DNA of 64,000 nucleotides, taken from Nitrososphaeria archaeon. Lineage in GTDB: Archaea > Thermoproteota > Nitrososphaeria > Nitrososphaerales > JAAOZN01. The position numbers and the translations under genes were made by a program. The notes under the pieces were generated by a model. That model did no database searches and was not told where the DNA came from. It saw nothing but the letters and a program-made list of their open reading frames with translations. Below are positions 51,911-60,859 of the stretch, piece after piece; the first letter of the stretch is position 1; each line of letters begins with the position of its first letter. Location: the NCBI GenBank assembly GCA_029775855.1, contig JARVJZ010000002.1, positions 159,800 to 223,799 on the forward strand. Direction: 5' to 3'.

Positions 51911-52166
51911 AGAGCAAGTTATGTTTAAGCGAATATTTTAATATTGTCTATTAAGTTGGAGTCAATTTCTACGCTGAAGTTAAAAGATGCTAAAACATCT
52001 AAGTTTCAGATAATATTTGTCAGAGGTTTATGACATTAATTTTCGAGTTAGGTTGATTCTTAATCTAATTTTGACATTTGGTTTAGTGATTGAATCATAT
52101 ATTAAAATGTGATAGTGCTGCAGTTATGTTTATTTAAGCCTGCGTTCACCACGGTGAACAGTAATC
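51911..52166. other. AT-rich 256-bp divergent promoter region
   Basis: No gene is seen here. The stretch is visibly AT-rich and separates the AOR gene from the ParB gene. It holds a TATA-like GTTTATTTAAG at 52128-52137 ~30-40 bp before the ParB start, and the palindrome at 52144-52159. Confidence 0.5.
52144..52159. promoter_or_regulatory. parS-like palindrome upstream of the ParB gene
   Basis: GTTCACC-AC-GGTGAAC: two 7-bp arms that are exact reverse complements around 2 bp. It lies 7 bp before the TTG start of the ParB gene and just after the TATA box, near the expected transcription start. It resembles bacterial parS in layout (16 bp, GTTCAC/GTGAAC core). It could be a ParB operator, a parS site, or both. 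Confidence 0.5.
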
Positions 52167-53267
52167 TTGAGTGTGTGGAATGAATTTAAGCTGATTCCGC
52201 TCGATAAGATTGAATCAAATCCTTACGCTGCTAGGTTAGATCAAAATGTCGGGGTTGATAAGCTTGCTGAGTCTATGAGTAGGCATGGGCAACTCGCTGA
52301 TGTGCTTGTTAGGGTTCATCCCGCATCTAAAGATAGGTTTCAGCTGATTTATGGGCATAGGAGAGTTGCTGCGGCTAGGCTTCTCGGTTGGCAGAATGTT
52401 AAGGCTAAGGTTGTTGAAGCTTCAGAAGAAGAGATGCTTATAATGGCGCTCATAGAGAACATCGAGAGAAAAGATTTTACAGCATATGAGAAAGCAAGAA
52501 TCTTCCTAAGGCTAAATAAAGAATTCAAACGGAGTTATGAGGAGATTGCTAGGCTCATAGGGCGGAGTAAAGCGTATGTAGCGCAGCACATCGCTATGCT
52601 TGAACTATTCACAGAGGAGCAGATGAAGGATCCTGAAGTTATAAATCTGCTTCAATCGTTAACCGAAAGGCAAGCAAGAATACTTCTTAGGATAAAAGAT
52701 CCGAATGAAAGGCTGGCTACCGCTAAAATAGTAGTGAATGAGAATCTCTGTGTAAAAGAAGTTGAGAAGCTCGTCGGTAGGCCCAGAGAGAACGCAAACA
52801 TCACAAAAGACAGACATAAAAAGAAAACTATGGAGACTATTTCAGATGTAGAAAAGATCAAAAGGAAGGTTCTTGAACTTTTCGAGTGGGTAGAGCACAA
52901 GAACCTTCAACCGTTGATAACCTTAAGGCTTGAAAGAGAGTTTACAGCGTTTGATGACTTTCCACCTTATACTAGACTTGGATATAGAGATGCTCTTGTC
53001 CAAAACTTCCATCTTATTGAGTCTTGGAAGGGTGAGTTCAAGCTTCGCTGTGAGGGGTTGAAGGTTAGGGTCTTCGGGGAAACAGGTTTGGCTACATTTT
53101 ACATACACTATGATGTGCTCTACAACGGGAGACCGTTCAGATCTACTTCAAGAGTAACCTTCGTCTTTCTAAAGCGTGGAGATAACTGGTATATCATACA
53201 CGAGCATTGGTCTCCACTAAAAGTGTCAGAGTTAGTAGAGATTGGCGGTAAAGATGATAAGGGTTAA
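52167..53267 (+). CDS. ParB-like DNA-binding protein with NTF2-like C-terminal domain
   Basis: Residues ~8-100 are a ParB N-terminal domain: PLDKIESNPYAARLD, HGQLADVLVRVHP, YGHRRVAAARLLGW and ALIENIERKDF (the C-motif family). Residues ~105-165 are the helix-turn-helix (YEEIARLIGRSKAYVAQHIAMLELF). Residues ~235-355 form an NTF2/SnoaL-like domain (LATFYIHYDVLYNGRPFRSTSRVTFVFLKRGDNWYIIHEHWSPL), an unusual addition. TTG start. A parS-like palindrome lies 7 bp upstream; no ParA gene is adjacent. Confidence 0.8.
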   Translation: MSVWNEFKLIPLDKIESNPYAARLDQNVGVDKLAESMSRHGQLADVLVRVHPASKDRFQLIYGHRRVAAARLLGWQNVKAKVVEASEEEMLIMALIENIERKDFTAYEKARIFLRLNKEFKRSYEEIARLIGRSKAYVAQHIAMLELFTEEQMKDPEVINLLQSLTERQARILLRIKDPNERLATAKIVVNENLCVKEVEKLVGRPRENANITKDRHKKKTMETISDVEKIKRKVLELFEWVEHKNLQPLITLRLEREFTAFDDFPPYTRLGYRDALVQNFHLIESWKGEFKLRCEGLKVRVFGETGLATFYIHYDVLYNGRPFRSTSRVTFVFLKRGDNWYIIHEHWSPLKVSELVEIGGKDDKG

Positions 53268-54676
53268 CTGCCGCATTCGGCGTCGAGTGCTGTAAGAGCA
53301 TAGTCGATAGCATCTATTGCTCTATCGATCTCTTCTTCTGTAACTGTTAAAGCTGGTCCTATTCTTAGGCAGTTTGGTGTGAAGCCTCCTACTAGAACGC
53401 CTTTTTCAAGCGCTTTAGCTTGAACTATGTTTACAGCCCACTTGCTTACATCCCCAGTGCCTTTTGTGAATCTATCCTCTGGGAAGAATGGTTCTTTCTT
53501 CTTTTTGTTTCTAACCAGCTCTATTCCCCAGAATAGTCCTAATCCTGAGACTTGCCCTACGCATTCATGTTTTGACTCTAATTCGTTAAGTCTTCTTCCA
53601 AGATATTCTCCCATCTTAGCAGCTCTAGCTGGCAGATTCTCCTCCATCATCAGCTTAATGTTTTCGCATACCGCAGCCATAACTACTGGATGAGATGAGA
53701 AGGTAGCGGCATGCCACCACCTATAATCGTCGAGAAACTTAGCTATCTCCTTACTCACAACGACACCAGCTGCTGGTAGCTGTGAGCTTACAATACCCTT
53801 AGCCATAGTCATAATGTCCGGCGTCACATCATAATGCTGATAGCAGAACCAGCTCCCAGTTCTACCGAAACCCGTCATAACCTCATCATCTATCCAAAGG
53901 ATACCATATTTTCTAGTCAAATCTCGGAGACCCTTAATCCACTCAGGAGGCGAAATCACAAGCCCGCCACCACTTATAATCTCAGTTATGACTGCAGCAA
54001 CATTTTGAGGACCAAGGTTCTGAATCATATACTCCATATCCTTTAAGCACGCAACATAGCCTCCTGACTGGCATTCACGAGGTGAATCATACCCATAGGG
54101 GCACCTGTAGCAGAAAGGTGCTCTTGCTACATAGAAGCCTTGGGCTGGGAAGCCTTGAACCTCTTTGTATTCGCCTCGAGCATTTGCTATGGTGTTGCGC
54201 CACCATCTGAATGTTGAGCACGAGCCTGCTCCAAGTGTCCAGCCGTGGTAAGAGAATTCCCTACTTATGATGAATGGTCTTCCTGTGTAGAGTTTGGCTA
54301 ATATGAGGGCTTCTTCGTTCGCTTCGCTTCCGGAGCTGACAAACCTTACTTTGCCAGCCCAGCCGTCTTTACCAAGTATGTCTTCTACGATTAGTTTTGC
54401 TGCTAGCGATTTGTAGGGTGTCTGCATAATCTCCCATACATATCCATATCTGTCAAGAGACTGCTTTATCGCTTCTATAACCTTAGGCTGCCTCTGCCCA
54501 GCATTTACCGAAATTAACCCAGAGAGGAAGTCAAGGATCTTTGAGCCATCAGGTGTGATTATGTAGCTTCCCTCGACTCGCTCTACAGGGATAGGCATCC
54601 ATTCTTCTGCAGACTGCTTTATCCTCAGATAATACTTTTTATCCCATTCTATTACTTTATCCCAATCCACATTCAA
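53264..54676 (-). CDS. class III aminotransferase (PLP-dependent)
   Basis: A 470-residue aminotransferase of the omega-amino-acid:pyruvate/4-aminobutyrate type. SSGSEANEEALILAK, WIDDEVMTGFGRTG and the PLP lysine K293 in IMTMAKGIVSS are clear. A Cys-rich insert (C189, C192, C202, C210) is found in some family members. It could act on beta-alanine, taurine, GABA or ornithine-like amines. TTG start. Its end overlaps the ParB stop by 4 bp. Confidence 0.88.
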   Translation of the reverse strand: MNVDWDKVIEWDKKYYLRIKQSAEEWMPIPVERVEGSYIITPDGSKILDFLSGLISVNAGQRQPKVIEAIKQSLDRYGYVWEIMQTPYKSLAAKLIVEDILGKDGWAGKVRFVSSGSEANEEALILAKLYTGRPFIISREFSYHGWTLGAGSCSTFRWWRNTIANARGEYKEVQGFPAQGFYVARAPFCYRCPYGYDSPRECQSGGYVACLKDMEYMIQNLGPQNVAAVITEIISGGGLVISPPEWIKGLRDLTRKYGILWIDDEVMTGFGRTGSWFCYQHYDVTPDIMTMAKGIVSSQLPAAGVVVSKEIAKFLDDYRWWHAATFSSHPVVMAAVCENIKLMMEENLPARAAKMGEYLGRRLNELESKHECVGQVSGLGLFWGIELVRNKKKKEPFFPEDRFTKGTGDVSKWAVNIVQAKALEKGVLVGGFTPNCLRIGPALTVTEEEIDRAIDAIDYALTALDAECGS

Positions 54677-54741
54677 AACCTACACCGCAAGATTCTTCTA
54701 TAACTGCGGTGCGATTTAAAGATTAAAAGTCAAAAGAATGG

Positions 54742-56046
54742 TCATCTATTTATAACATTAAGGTCCCAAGGATATTTAGTTAGAACTTCGCATCCATCTT
54801 CAGTAACTAACACCACATTTTCAAGACGAGCTGCACCTAGACCCACTTGCATTATAAGCGGCTCAACCGCCATAACCATGCCAGCTTCAAGAGGCTTTTT
54901 ATTACCTTGCTGTATGAAAGCTGCTTCAGTAGTTTCGTGGCATACTAAACCTATAGAGTGCCCTACATAGCAGGTATTCTCCTGAACCTGTGGTTCCATA
55001 AAGAGCTTTTGGGATGAGTCTATTCTACTCCAGCCAGACTTTAGGAAGACACGCTCAGATATTTTATAGAGTTCATCGCCAGTAACCCCAGGTTTTATCG
55101 CTTCGATTACCTTCTTATTCATCTCGTATGTAATTTTAAAGATCTTAGTTAACCAGCGAGGCGGCTCTCCTATTACAGCGGTTCTTGTTATATCTGATAT
55201 ATATCCTCGGTAGTTTGCTCCTAGATCTAGGCATATCGGTTCACCTCTTCTGATTCTGTAGTCAGTGACCTTCTCTTCAGCGTATGTTATCTGCTGCCCA
55301 GCCTTTATTAGTAGTGGATGACCCCAGTGGTCCCAAGCGCCAGCCTTCAGCATAGCCCTATATATTTCTCCAGCGACTTCAGCCTCTGTTACACCTGGAG
55401 CAAGCGCCTTCATACCGGCGTCCATACCTATGTCTGCTATCTCGCAAGATCTTCTGAGTAGTCGAATTTCTAGTGGTGTTTTGATGGCTCTGATGCGCCA
55501 AAGGAGCCTTGAAGCATAAACGAATTTGGCTTTTGGTAGCAGCTTCTTGAATTTGTTGTAGGCTGCGAGGTTAAGGTCGTCCTCTTCAACGCCTATAGTC
55601 TTATCTCCTAAGCCTAACTCATCTACAGCTTCTTTAATTATGACCTCAGCTGGTTTACCATTATGTGGTCTTATACTTTCTAAGCGGAAGTAGGGGAGCA
55701 TAGAGATAGCACCAAGATAGTTATATGAAACCATCGTTATCACTGGGTCTCTTTCTTCTCTTGTTATGAGTGCATATTGTTCGCTTCCCGGTCTATCATA
55801 CCACCCTGGATAGTAACCCGTGAGGTAAAATATGCTATGGTAATTCGAGAGTATTGCCGCATCTATTCCAGCAGCCTCTAACGCCTTCCTATATTTTCTA
55901 AGACGCTCCCTTACTTCCACTTCCTGCTCCTTAACATTAAAGCCTATAGTAAGATTTGGGTAGCCTTCGCTGCTTGCCATAACCTTTCTTACATCTTGCA
56001 TTATAAGATCTGGGTTTTTAATCCCCCATTTCTGCCACTCTTTCAA
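54742..56046 (-). CDS. M24-family peptidase (Xaa-Pro dipeptidase-like)
   Basis: A 434-residue protein with a creatinase-like N-terminal domain (YRKALEAAGIDAAILSNYHSIFYLTGY) and a pita-bread catalytic domain. Metal ligands appear in CLDLGANYRGYISDITRTAVIG (two Asp), GHSIGL (His) and VMAVEPLIM (Glu). The last metal Glu of typical members is probably in RLENVVLVTED. It removes N-terminal residues before proline or acts on related dipeptides. It follows the aminotransferase on the same strand. Confidence 0.85.
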   Translation of the reverse strand: MKEWQKWGIKNPDLIMQDVRKVMASSEGYPNLTIGFNVKEQEVEVRERLRKYRKALEAAGIDAAILSNYHSIFYLTGYYPGWYDRPGSEQYALITREERDPVITMVSYNYLGAISMLPYFRLESIRPHNGKPAEVIIKEAVDELGLGDKTIGVEEDDLNLAAYNKFKKLLPKAKFVYASRLLWRIRAIKTPLEIRLLRRSCEIADIGMDAGMKALAPGVTEAEVAGEIYRAMLKAGAWDHWGHPLLIKAGQQITYAEEKVTDYRIRRGEPICLDLGANYRGYISDITRTAVIGEPPRWLTKIFKITYEMNKKVIEAIKPGVTGDELYKISERVFLKSGWSRIDSSQKLFMEPQVQENTCYVGHSIGLVCHETTEAAFIQQGNKKPLEAGMVMAVEPLIMQVGLGAARLENVVLVTEDGCEVLTKYPWDLNVINR

Positions 56047-56127
56047 GCCGATTCGAGTTGGCAGAAGATAGATTAAAAAGTTACCCCTAATCTTAATATA
56101 TTCTGTGCATCGGGCGCAGGGGATAAG

Positions 56128-57081
56128 ATGGGTGAGTTAAGGATCTTCTTTACAACTGATCTGCACGGCTCGGATAAGTGCTTTAAAAAGTTCATCTCTG
56201 CATCACAGTTCTACAAGGCTTCTGTCATAATAGTCGGTGGAGACATAACGGGTAAGATGATAGTTCCAATAATAGAAAAGAATGGAGCGTATATATCCAA
56301 ATATCAAGGTGTTGAAAGAGTCATGAAAAGCGAAAAAGAGGTTGTGGAGTTTGAGAGCATTGTAGGAGACAGCGGCGGCTACCCCTACCGAACCAATGAA
56401 GAAGAGATGCAGAAAATCGCAGCTGATGATGCGTATAAAGATCAACTCTTTAAGAAGCTAATTTTACAAAGAGTTGAAGAGTGGCTTACATTAGCTGAAG
56501 AGCGCCTCAAGGGTAAAGGCGTAGAGTGCTTTATTATGCCTGGAAATGATGACATCTTTGATATAGATCAAGCTTTTGCTAAGGCTGGCGTTGTAGAGAA
56601 CCCTGAAGGTAAGGTTATAGAACTGCCGATGGGTTATCAGCTACTTTCATCTGGTTTCAGCAACCTGACGCCTTGGCGCTGCCCACGCGATTTACCAGAA
56701 GAAGAACTTCAGGCTAGACTGAATGATATAACATCTGGGGTGAGGGACTTTAAGAAGTGCATATTCAACCTACACTGCCCGCCTTATGATACTGTTTTAG
56801 ACGAAGCTCCTAAGCTTGACAAAGATCTAAAGCCAGTTTTAGGTCTAGGTGGAACTCCTATAATGGTTCACGTTGGTAGTGTATCGGTTCGTTCACTTAT
56901 AGAGAAGAAAGCACCACTACTCAGCCTACACGGGCATATACATGAGTCGAGAGGAGCAATAAGATTAGGTAAAACATTATCCATAAACCCCGGAAGCGAA
57001 TATAGTGAAGGAGTGCTCAGAGGAGCTATCATAAACCTAAAGGATGACTCTGTAAAGGGTTATCTGCTTACTTCAGGCTAG
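56128..57081 (+). CDS. calcineurin-type metallophosphoesterase
   Basis: A 317-residue phosphoesterase: metal motifs FFTTDLHGSD (D-x-H), IIVGGDITG (GD), MPGNDD (GND), and HGHIHES (GHxH) in the expected order. A long insert lies between the second and third motifs. Substrate unknown; relatives cleave phosphomonoesters, diesters or nucleotides. It is convergent with the nucleotidyltransferase gene (4 bp overlap). Confidence 0.85.
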   Translation: MGELRIFFTTDLHGSDKCFKKFISASQFYKASVIIVGGDITGKMIVPIIEKNGAYISKYQGVERVMKSEKEVVEFESIVGDSGGYPYRTNEEEMQKIAADDAYKDQLFKKLILQRVEEWLTLAEERLKGKGVECFIMPGNDDIFDIDQAFAKAGVVENPEGKVIELPMGYQLLSSGFSNLTPWRCPRDLPEEELQARLNDITSGVRDFKKCIFNLHCPPYDTVLDEAPKLDKDLKPVLGLGGTPIMVHVGSVSVRSLIEKKAPLLSLHGHIHESRGAIRLGKTLSINPGSEYSEGVLRGAIINLKDDSVKGYLLTSG

Positions 57082-57836
57082 CGGATAAGGTCCTCTACCT
57101 CATTATACCATTTCACACTAGGTCCGATTTTAGCTCTAAGCTTCCATTTAGCTGATTTGGGCTTTGACTCTATGGCTGCTAAAATGGTGTCTATGCGTTC
57201 TTTAACGAGCTTAATCTCATCCTCTTTTAATCTATCTGAATATTTTTGCAGAAAATCCTTCACTTTGTTTAGGTTGATGGTTGTGGTGTAGTAGAAACCC
57301 CAGTCCCAAGACATTCTATCAGCAATATACTTTACATTTATACCACGCTCATCTCCGGTTAAATCAACACATCTTAAAAGGACGATAATATCTTTGATAT
57401 CTTTTTCAGAGATCTTTACTATCTGAATCTTTTCGAGAAACAAGTCGGTCGGTGTTATAGTCTTAGGATGCAGCTCAAGCCTACCACTAAAGTCTATTTC
57501 GTGACACATCTTCAACTTGTCAAAGAAGACATCAAGTTTGATACCTAAATCTTTGTGCGTGTAGAAGTTTCTTTGAACTTCGTGGAAGGCTACTATTCTC
57601 CGGTCTTGAAAATAGCCTAAACCATTCAACAGAGATTCAAGCTGCCCACTAACCTTCCAATACGCCATCAAGTCTATATCTGAAAGAGGGCGCTCAAGCC
57701 TAGCATACATCTCTGCAGCGCTGCTACACATTAGCCTAATTGCAACAGCGCCCATAACTCTAGCTGGAAGACTGGCTTGATTCACAGCCTCGATTATCCT
57801 CGTGGACTCTCCTAGTATCTGCTCATCTGCAAGCAT
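57078..57836 (-). CDS. nucleotidyltransferase-fold protein (AbiEii-like)
   Basis: A 252-residue protein with the nucleotidyltransferase motif layout: GAVAIRLMCSSAAEMYARLERPLSDIDLMAYW (DxD), and later GIKLDVFFDKLKMCHEIDF carrying the third Asp. The C-terminal half is helical. It resembles the AbiEii/MNT group used in toxin-antitoxin and abortive-infection systems, but no antitoxin gene is adjacent. The first motif has G-A where G-S/G-G is usual. Confidence 0.6.
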   Translation of the reverse strand: MLADEQILGESTRIIEAVNQASLPARVMGAVAIRLMCSSAAEMYARLERPLSDIDLMAYWKVSGQLESLLNGLGYFQDRRIVAFHEVQRNFYTHKDLGIKLDVFFDKLKMCHEIDFSGRLELHPKTITPTDLFLEKIQIVKISEKDIKDIIVLLRCVDLTGDERGINVKYIADRMSWDWGFYYTTTINLNKVKDFLQKYSDRLKEDEIKLVKERIDTILAAIESKPKSAKWKLRAKIGPSVKWYNEVEDLIR

Positions 57837-57966
57837 AGCTTAAACCTCCTGAGACAGTAATTTTTATTCTTTTTCTAAGCTCTAAATATTAGCTTCGACT
57901 TATAGATATTAAAAAGATAAGATAGACTTAAATTTAAGCGGTCTACTAACATTTTTTCGAAATACC

Positions 57967-59565
57967 TTGAGTAAAGAACCATCCACTATCTTTATCCGAA
58001 CATCCTCAGGCATGGTTCGTGAAATCTCTCCGCTTGTCGCTTTAGCCATATGCATAAGCGGTGTAGCAATAGGTATACCAGCCAACTTTGCAGTGACGTG
58101 GACAGCGGGCATATATCCTGGCGCAGACTTTATAGGTTCTATAACAATAGCCCTAATTCCTTCAATCTTCTTTGGTTTGCTCTATGTACTCTTCACAATA
58201 TCTATGCCGAGGTCTGGAGGAGACTACGTCTACGCAAGCAGAACACTACATCCAGTAGCAGGCTTTACTATGAACTTCATGTTTACTGTGTGGACGATGT
58301 TCTTTATGGCGTTGAACGCCTCGGTCTTCGTAGATCAGATGCTTGCCCCTGTATTAGCGAGCTATGGCTTAGCAGCTGGAAACACTGCTCTTATAGATTT
58401 AGCAACCGTCTTAGCAACTGATTTGAACATAAGATTCTTGGTTGCGCTGATAAGCATAATCATAGTGTTCGTCGTTATACTCTTCGGCGCAAAGTATACG
58501 GGCAGATGGCTTCTGGTGCTCTTCTTCATAGGGTTAGCTGGCATAATAGCTAATATAATCATATACTTAGCTCCAAGCAGACCTTTCCCTGATGCTTACC
58601 TTGCTGCATTCGGCGAAAGTATGGAGGATACGCTAGCTCGAGCTGAAGCTGCAGGCTGGTCATATGTTCCAAGTACAATTGAGCTTACATTAACAGCTTT
58701 ACCGTTCGCATTCGTCTGGTACATGGGCTTCCAATATTCAGCATATGTGGCTGGAGAAGTAAAGGAGGTAAAGAAGAGCATGTGGATCTCCATCTTAGGT
58801 GCACTATTCTTCGGATGGATAATGTACTCAATAATAGGTGCACTCTTTCTCAGAGCATCGCCTGAAAAATTCACTCAAGCGATCTCATTCCTCTTCTTCG
58901 CCGCACCAGAGCAATATACCTTACCAACTATACCCGGCGCATACTTGTTCGCTGGTGTGATATCACCACATCCGATTCTTAACTTTATAATTCTGATAGC
59001 GCAGATCTGCTGGAGCTTTGCTTTCATGACAGTGTTGTTAATGGTCATTGTTAGAAATATATTCGCTTGGGCCTTTGATAGAATCGTCCCAACCAAGTTA
59101 GCTGACATTAATAGGAGGTTCAGCAGCCCTATCAAAGCATCGATAGTAGCATTTATAGTTGTAGTAATCTTCCTCTACCTCTACATCTATACTGAAGTTT
59201 TCATGCTGACTGTAAACTATGTTATGGCTATGGCGCTGGCACTAATAGTGCCTAGTGTAGCTGGTATACTCTTCCCGTATAGGAGAAAAGAAGTCTACCA
59301 AAAGTCTCCAGCCTCAGCATATAAAGTCGGCGGCGTGCCCTTAATTTCTATAGCCGGCGTGGTCTCACTAATCTTCTTCATATACCTAGTATACGCGGCT
59401 TACACTACACCAGGAGTATTTGGGCCAGTAGGTCTACCAGCGCTTTCACTCATACTATTCACGATAATCTTCCCCATAGTGGTTTACTATGTGTCTAAAG
59501 CATACCACCAAAAGAAAGAGGGCATAGATATTAGCCTCGCCTTTACCGAGATACCTCCAGGCTAA
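57967..59565 (+). CDS. APC-superfamily amino-acid permease
   Basis: A 532-residue protein with twelve or more membrane helices. GSITIALIPSIFFGLLYVLFTISMPRSGGDYVYASRTLHPVAGF matches the TM1-TM2 region of amino-acid permeases. It probably imports amino acids by proton or sodium symport. The position near peptidase and aminotransferase genes agrees. TTG start. A hairpin and T-rich run follow. Confidence 0.88.
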   Translation: MSKEPSTIFIRTSSGMVREISPLVALAICISGVAIGIPANFAVTWTAGIYPGADFIGSITIALIPSIFFGLLYVLFTISMPRSGGDYVYASRTLHPVAGFTMNFMFTVWTMFFMALNASVFVDQMLAPVLASYGLAAGNTALIDLATVLATDLNIRFLVALISIIIVFVVILFGAKYTGRWLLVLFFIGLAGIIANIIIYLAPSRPFPDAYLAAFGESMEDTLARAEAAGWSYVPSTIELTLTALPFAFVWYMGFQYSAYVAGEVKEVKKSMWISILGALFFGWIMYSIIGALFLRASPEKFTQAISFLFFAAPEQYTLPTIPGAYLFAGVISPHPILNFIILIAQICWSFAFMTVLLMVIVRNIFAWAFDRIVPTKLADINRRFSSPIKASIVAFIVVVIFLYLYIYTEVFMLTVNYVMAMALALIVPSVAGILFPYRRKEVYQKSPASAYKVGGVPLISIAGVVSLIFFIYLVYAAYTTPGVFGPVGLPALSLILFTIIFPIVVYYVSKAYHQKKEGIDISLAFTEIPPG

Positions 59566-59569
59566 AAGG

Positions 59570-59610
59570 GGCGTGTCCAAAAACATTCACGCCTCCTTCC
59601 TAATATTTTT
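59570..59610 (+). terminator. hairpin and T-rich run after the permease
   Basis: GGCGTG (59570-59575) pairs with CACGCC (59588-59593) over a 12-base loop, followed by TCCTTCCTAATATTTTT. It lies 5 bp after the permease stop. Confidence 0.5.
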
Positions 59611-59786
59611 AACTTAAAAGGCGTAGTGTTGAAAAATGGTTTCTATAATTTAGTTAACTACTATCTTTACTGCCTAGAGAAGAAGGTTCTACTCTGTTTT
59701 TATTATTTAAACACCATTAAGTCAATCCCCTCAGCCACCCTACTTGGGTGAAAAGAAGGGTAGCGCTAGACGAAATCTTAATAGCT
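59611..59786. other. intergenic stretch without visible gene
   Basis: Between the permease terminator and the PqqD-like gene I see only short frames below 25 residues. A few T-rich stretches could terminate the leftward PqqD-like transcript. Confidence 0.4.
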
Positions 59787-60050
59787 CTATTCGCTGGTTG
59801 AAAGGAGCTCTGCTTCTTTAAGCTGTAAAACGATCTGTTCGATCGGTTCTCTTACTTCACTTGGATCACGCCCGATTACCGCAGCGACTTCTTGCACAAC
59901 CTCTTCTGTTGTGTTGCCTACAAAGGAACTCCATATAGCAATTACCGGGTCGCTTACTAAGTAAGCAGTACCTTTATCATTGATCAGCAGTTTTTCACCT
60001 TGAGGGGTTTCACCCACTTGCCCCCTTTTAAATAGCTTTTCTGCAGCCAT
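59787..60050 (-). CDS. PqqD-like protein (RiPP-recognition-element fold), orphan
   Basis: An 87-residue protein resembling PqqD-type domains: LLINDKGTAYLVSDPVIAIWSSFVGNTTEEVVQEVAAVIGRDPSEVREPIEQIVLQLKEAELL. This is the small wing-helix fold that binds leader peptides for radical SAM enzymes. No radical SAM gene or precursor peptide is seen nearby. It diverges from the dsrE operon, so another role is possible. Confidence 0.6.
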   Translation of the reverse strand: MAAEKLFKRGQVGETPQGEKLLINDKGTAYLVSDPVIAIWSSFVGNTTEEVVQEVAAVIGRDPSEVREPIEQIVLQLKEAELLSTSE

Positions 60051-60130
60051 GGTTTAAGTGGCTTTTTCGTGTTATATATTACTTACGCTTTGTTTAGAAT
60101 GCATGATCTAGAATGTATAGACTATAAGAA

Positions 60131-60148
60131 TATTAGACAATGCTAATA
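60131..60148. promoter_or_regulatory. candidate ArsR operator at the sulfur operon promoter
   Basis: TATTAG-ACAATG-CTAATA: 6-bp arms that are exact reverse complements. It lies just downstream of a TATA-like TATAAGAA and 9 bp before the dsrE start, overlapping the expected transcription start. ArsR-family repressors bind such AT-rich dyads; the arsR gene is the fourth gene of this operon. Confidence 0.45.
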
Positions 60149-60156
60149 ATCTAATA

Positions 60157-60582
60157 ATGATGGATATGAGCGAAAAAATGAGTATAATAGTATTCTCAGG
60201 CACAGTGGATAAACTGTATCCAGTCGGCATACTAGCTTCAGGCGCAGTAGCCATGGGTATGGATGTAGATATTTTCATAACATTCTGGGGACTCAATGCG
60301 TTTCGAAAAGATCAGATCACACAAAACACAAAGATCAGCAGAGATTTCGAAGAGATGGGCGCAGCAATGATGCAAATGATGCAATCTAAGAAAGTCCCAT
60401 CGTGGTATGAGATATTAAAACGTGCGAAAGAAGTAGGTAATGTTAAGATACACGCTTGCTCTATGACTATGGATCTTATGGGAATGACGAAAGATCATCT
60501 TGCCGACATTGTAGATGATGTAGTTGGTGTAGGCAGCTTCATAGACCTCGCAAAAGACTCCAAGATAACCCTCTTCATCTAA
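60157..60582 (+). CDS. dsrE: DsrE/DsrF-family sulfur-carrier protein
   Basis: A 141-residue DsrE2-like protein: SIIVFSGTVDKLYPVGILASGAVAMGMDVDIFITFWG at the start, and KIHACSMTMDLMGM with Cys101, the likely persulfide site. It passes sulfane sulfur to partners such as TusA, encoded 13 bp downstream. A nearby ATG at 60166 (MSEKMS) is an alternative start. Confidence 0.85.
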   Translation: MMDMSEKMSIIVFSGTVDKLYPVGILASGAVAMGMDVDIFITFWGLNAFRKDQITQNTKISRDFEEMGAAMMQMMQSKKVPSWYEILKRAKEVGNVKIHACSMTMDLMGMTKDHLADIVDDVVGVGSFIDLAKDSKITLFI

Positions 60583-60595
60583 GAAGGTGCATTAA

Positions 60596-60835
60596 ATGTC
60601 AGAGATAAAAATAAGCAGAACCATAGATGCAAGAGGAAGCTTCTGTCCAGGCCCGTTGATGGAGCTAATTAGAGCAGTAAAAGAAGCGCAAGTTGGTGAG
60701 GTAATTGAAGTCCTATCATCTGATCAGGGATCCAAGCATGACATTCCTCTTTGGGTATCTAAAGCTGGGCATACATTGTTAAGCATCAACGACAAAGAAG
60801 GATACACCTCATTTATAGTGAAGAAAGCTAGGTAG
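60596..60835 (+). CDS. tusA: sulfur-carrier protein TusA
   Basis: A 79-residue protein with the TusA/SirA motif DARGSFCPGP (Cys17 of CPxP) and the compact two-layer fold ending in the domain strand SFIVKKA. It carries persulfide sulfur in transfer relays. It lies between dsrE and the SQR-like gene. Confidence 0.92.
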   Translation: MSEIKISRTIDARGSFCPGPLMELIRAVKEAQVGEVIEVLSSDQGSKHDIPLWVSKAGHTLLSINDKEGYTSFIVKKAR

Positions 60836-60859
60836 CTCCAACACTAAAGTGGCTAAACA

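Noticed and set aside
57078-57836. Complete AbiE-type abortive-infection system
   Set aside because: The nucleotidyltransferase-like gene has no adjacent AbiEi-type antitoxin gene; the neighbours are a phosphoesterase and a permease.
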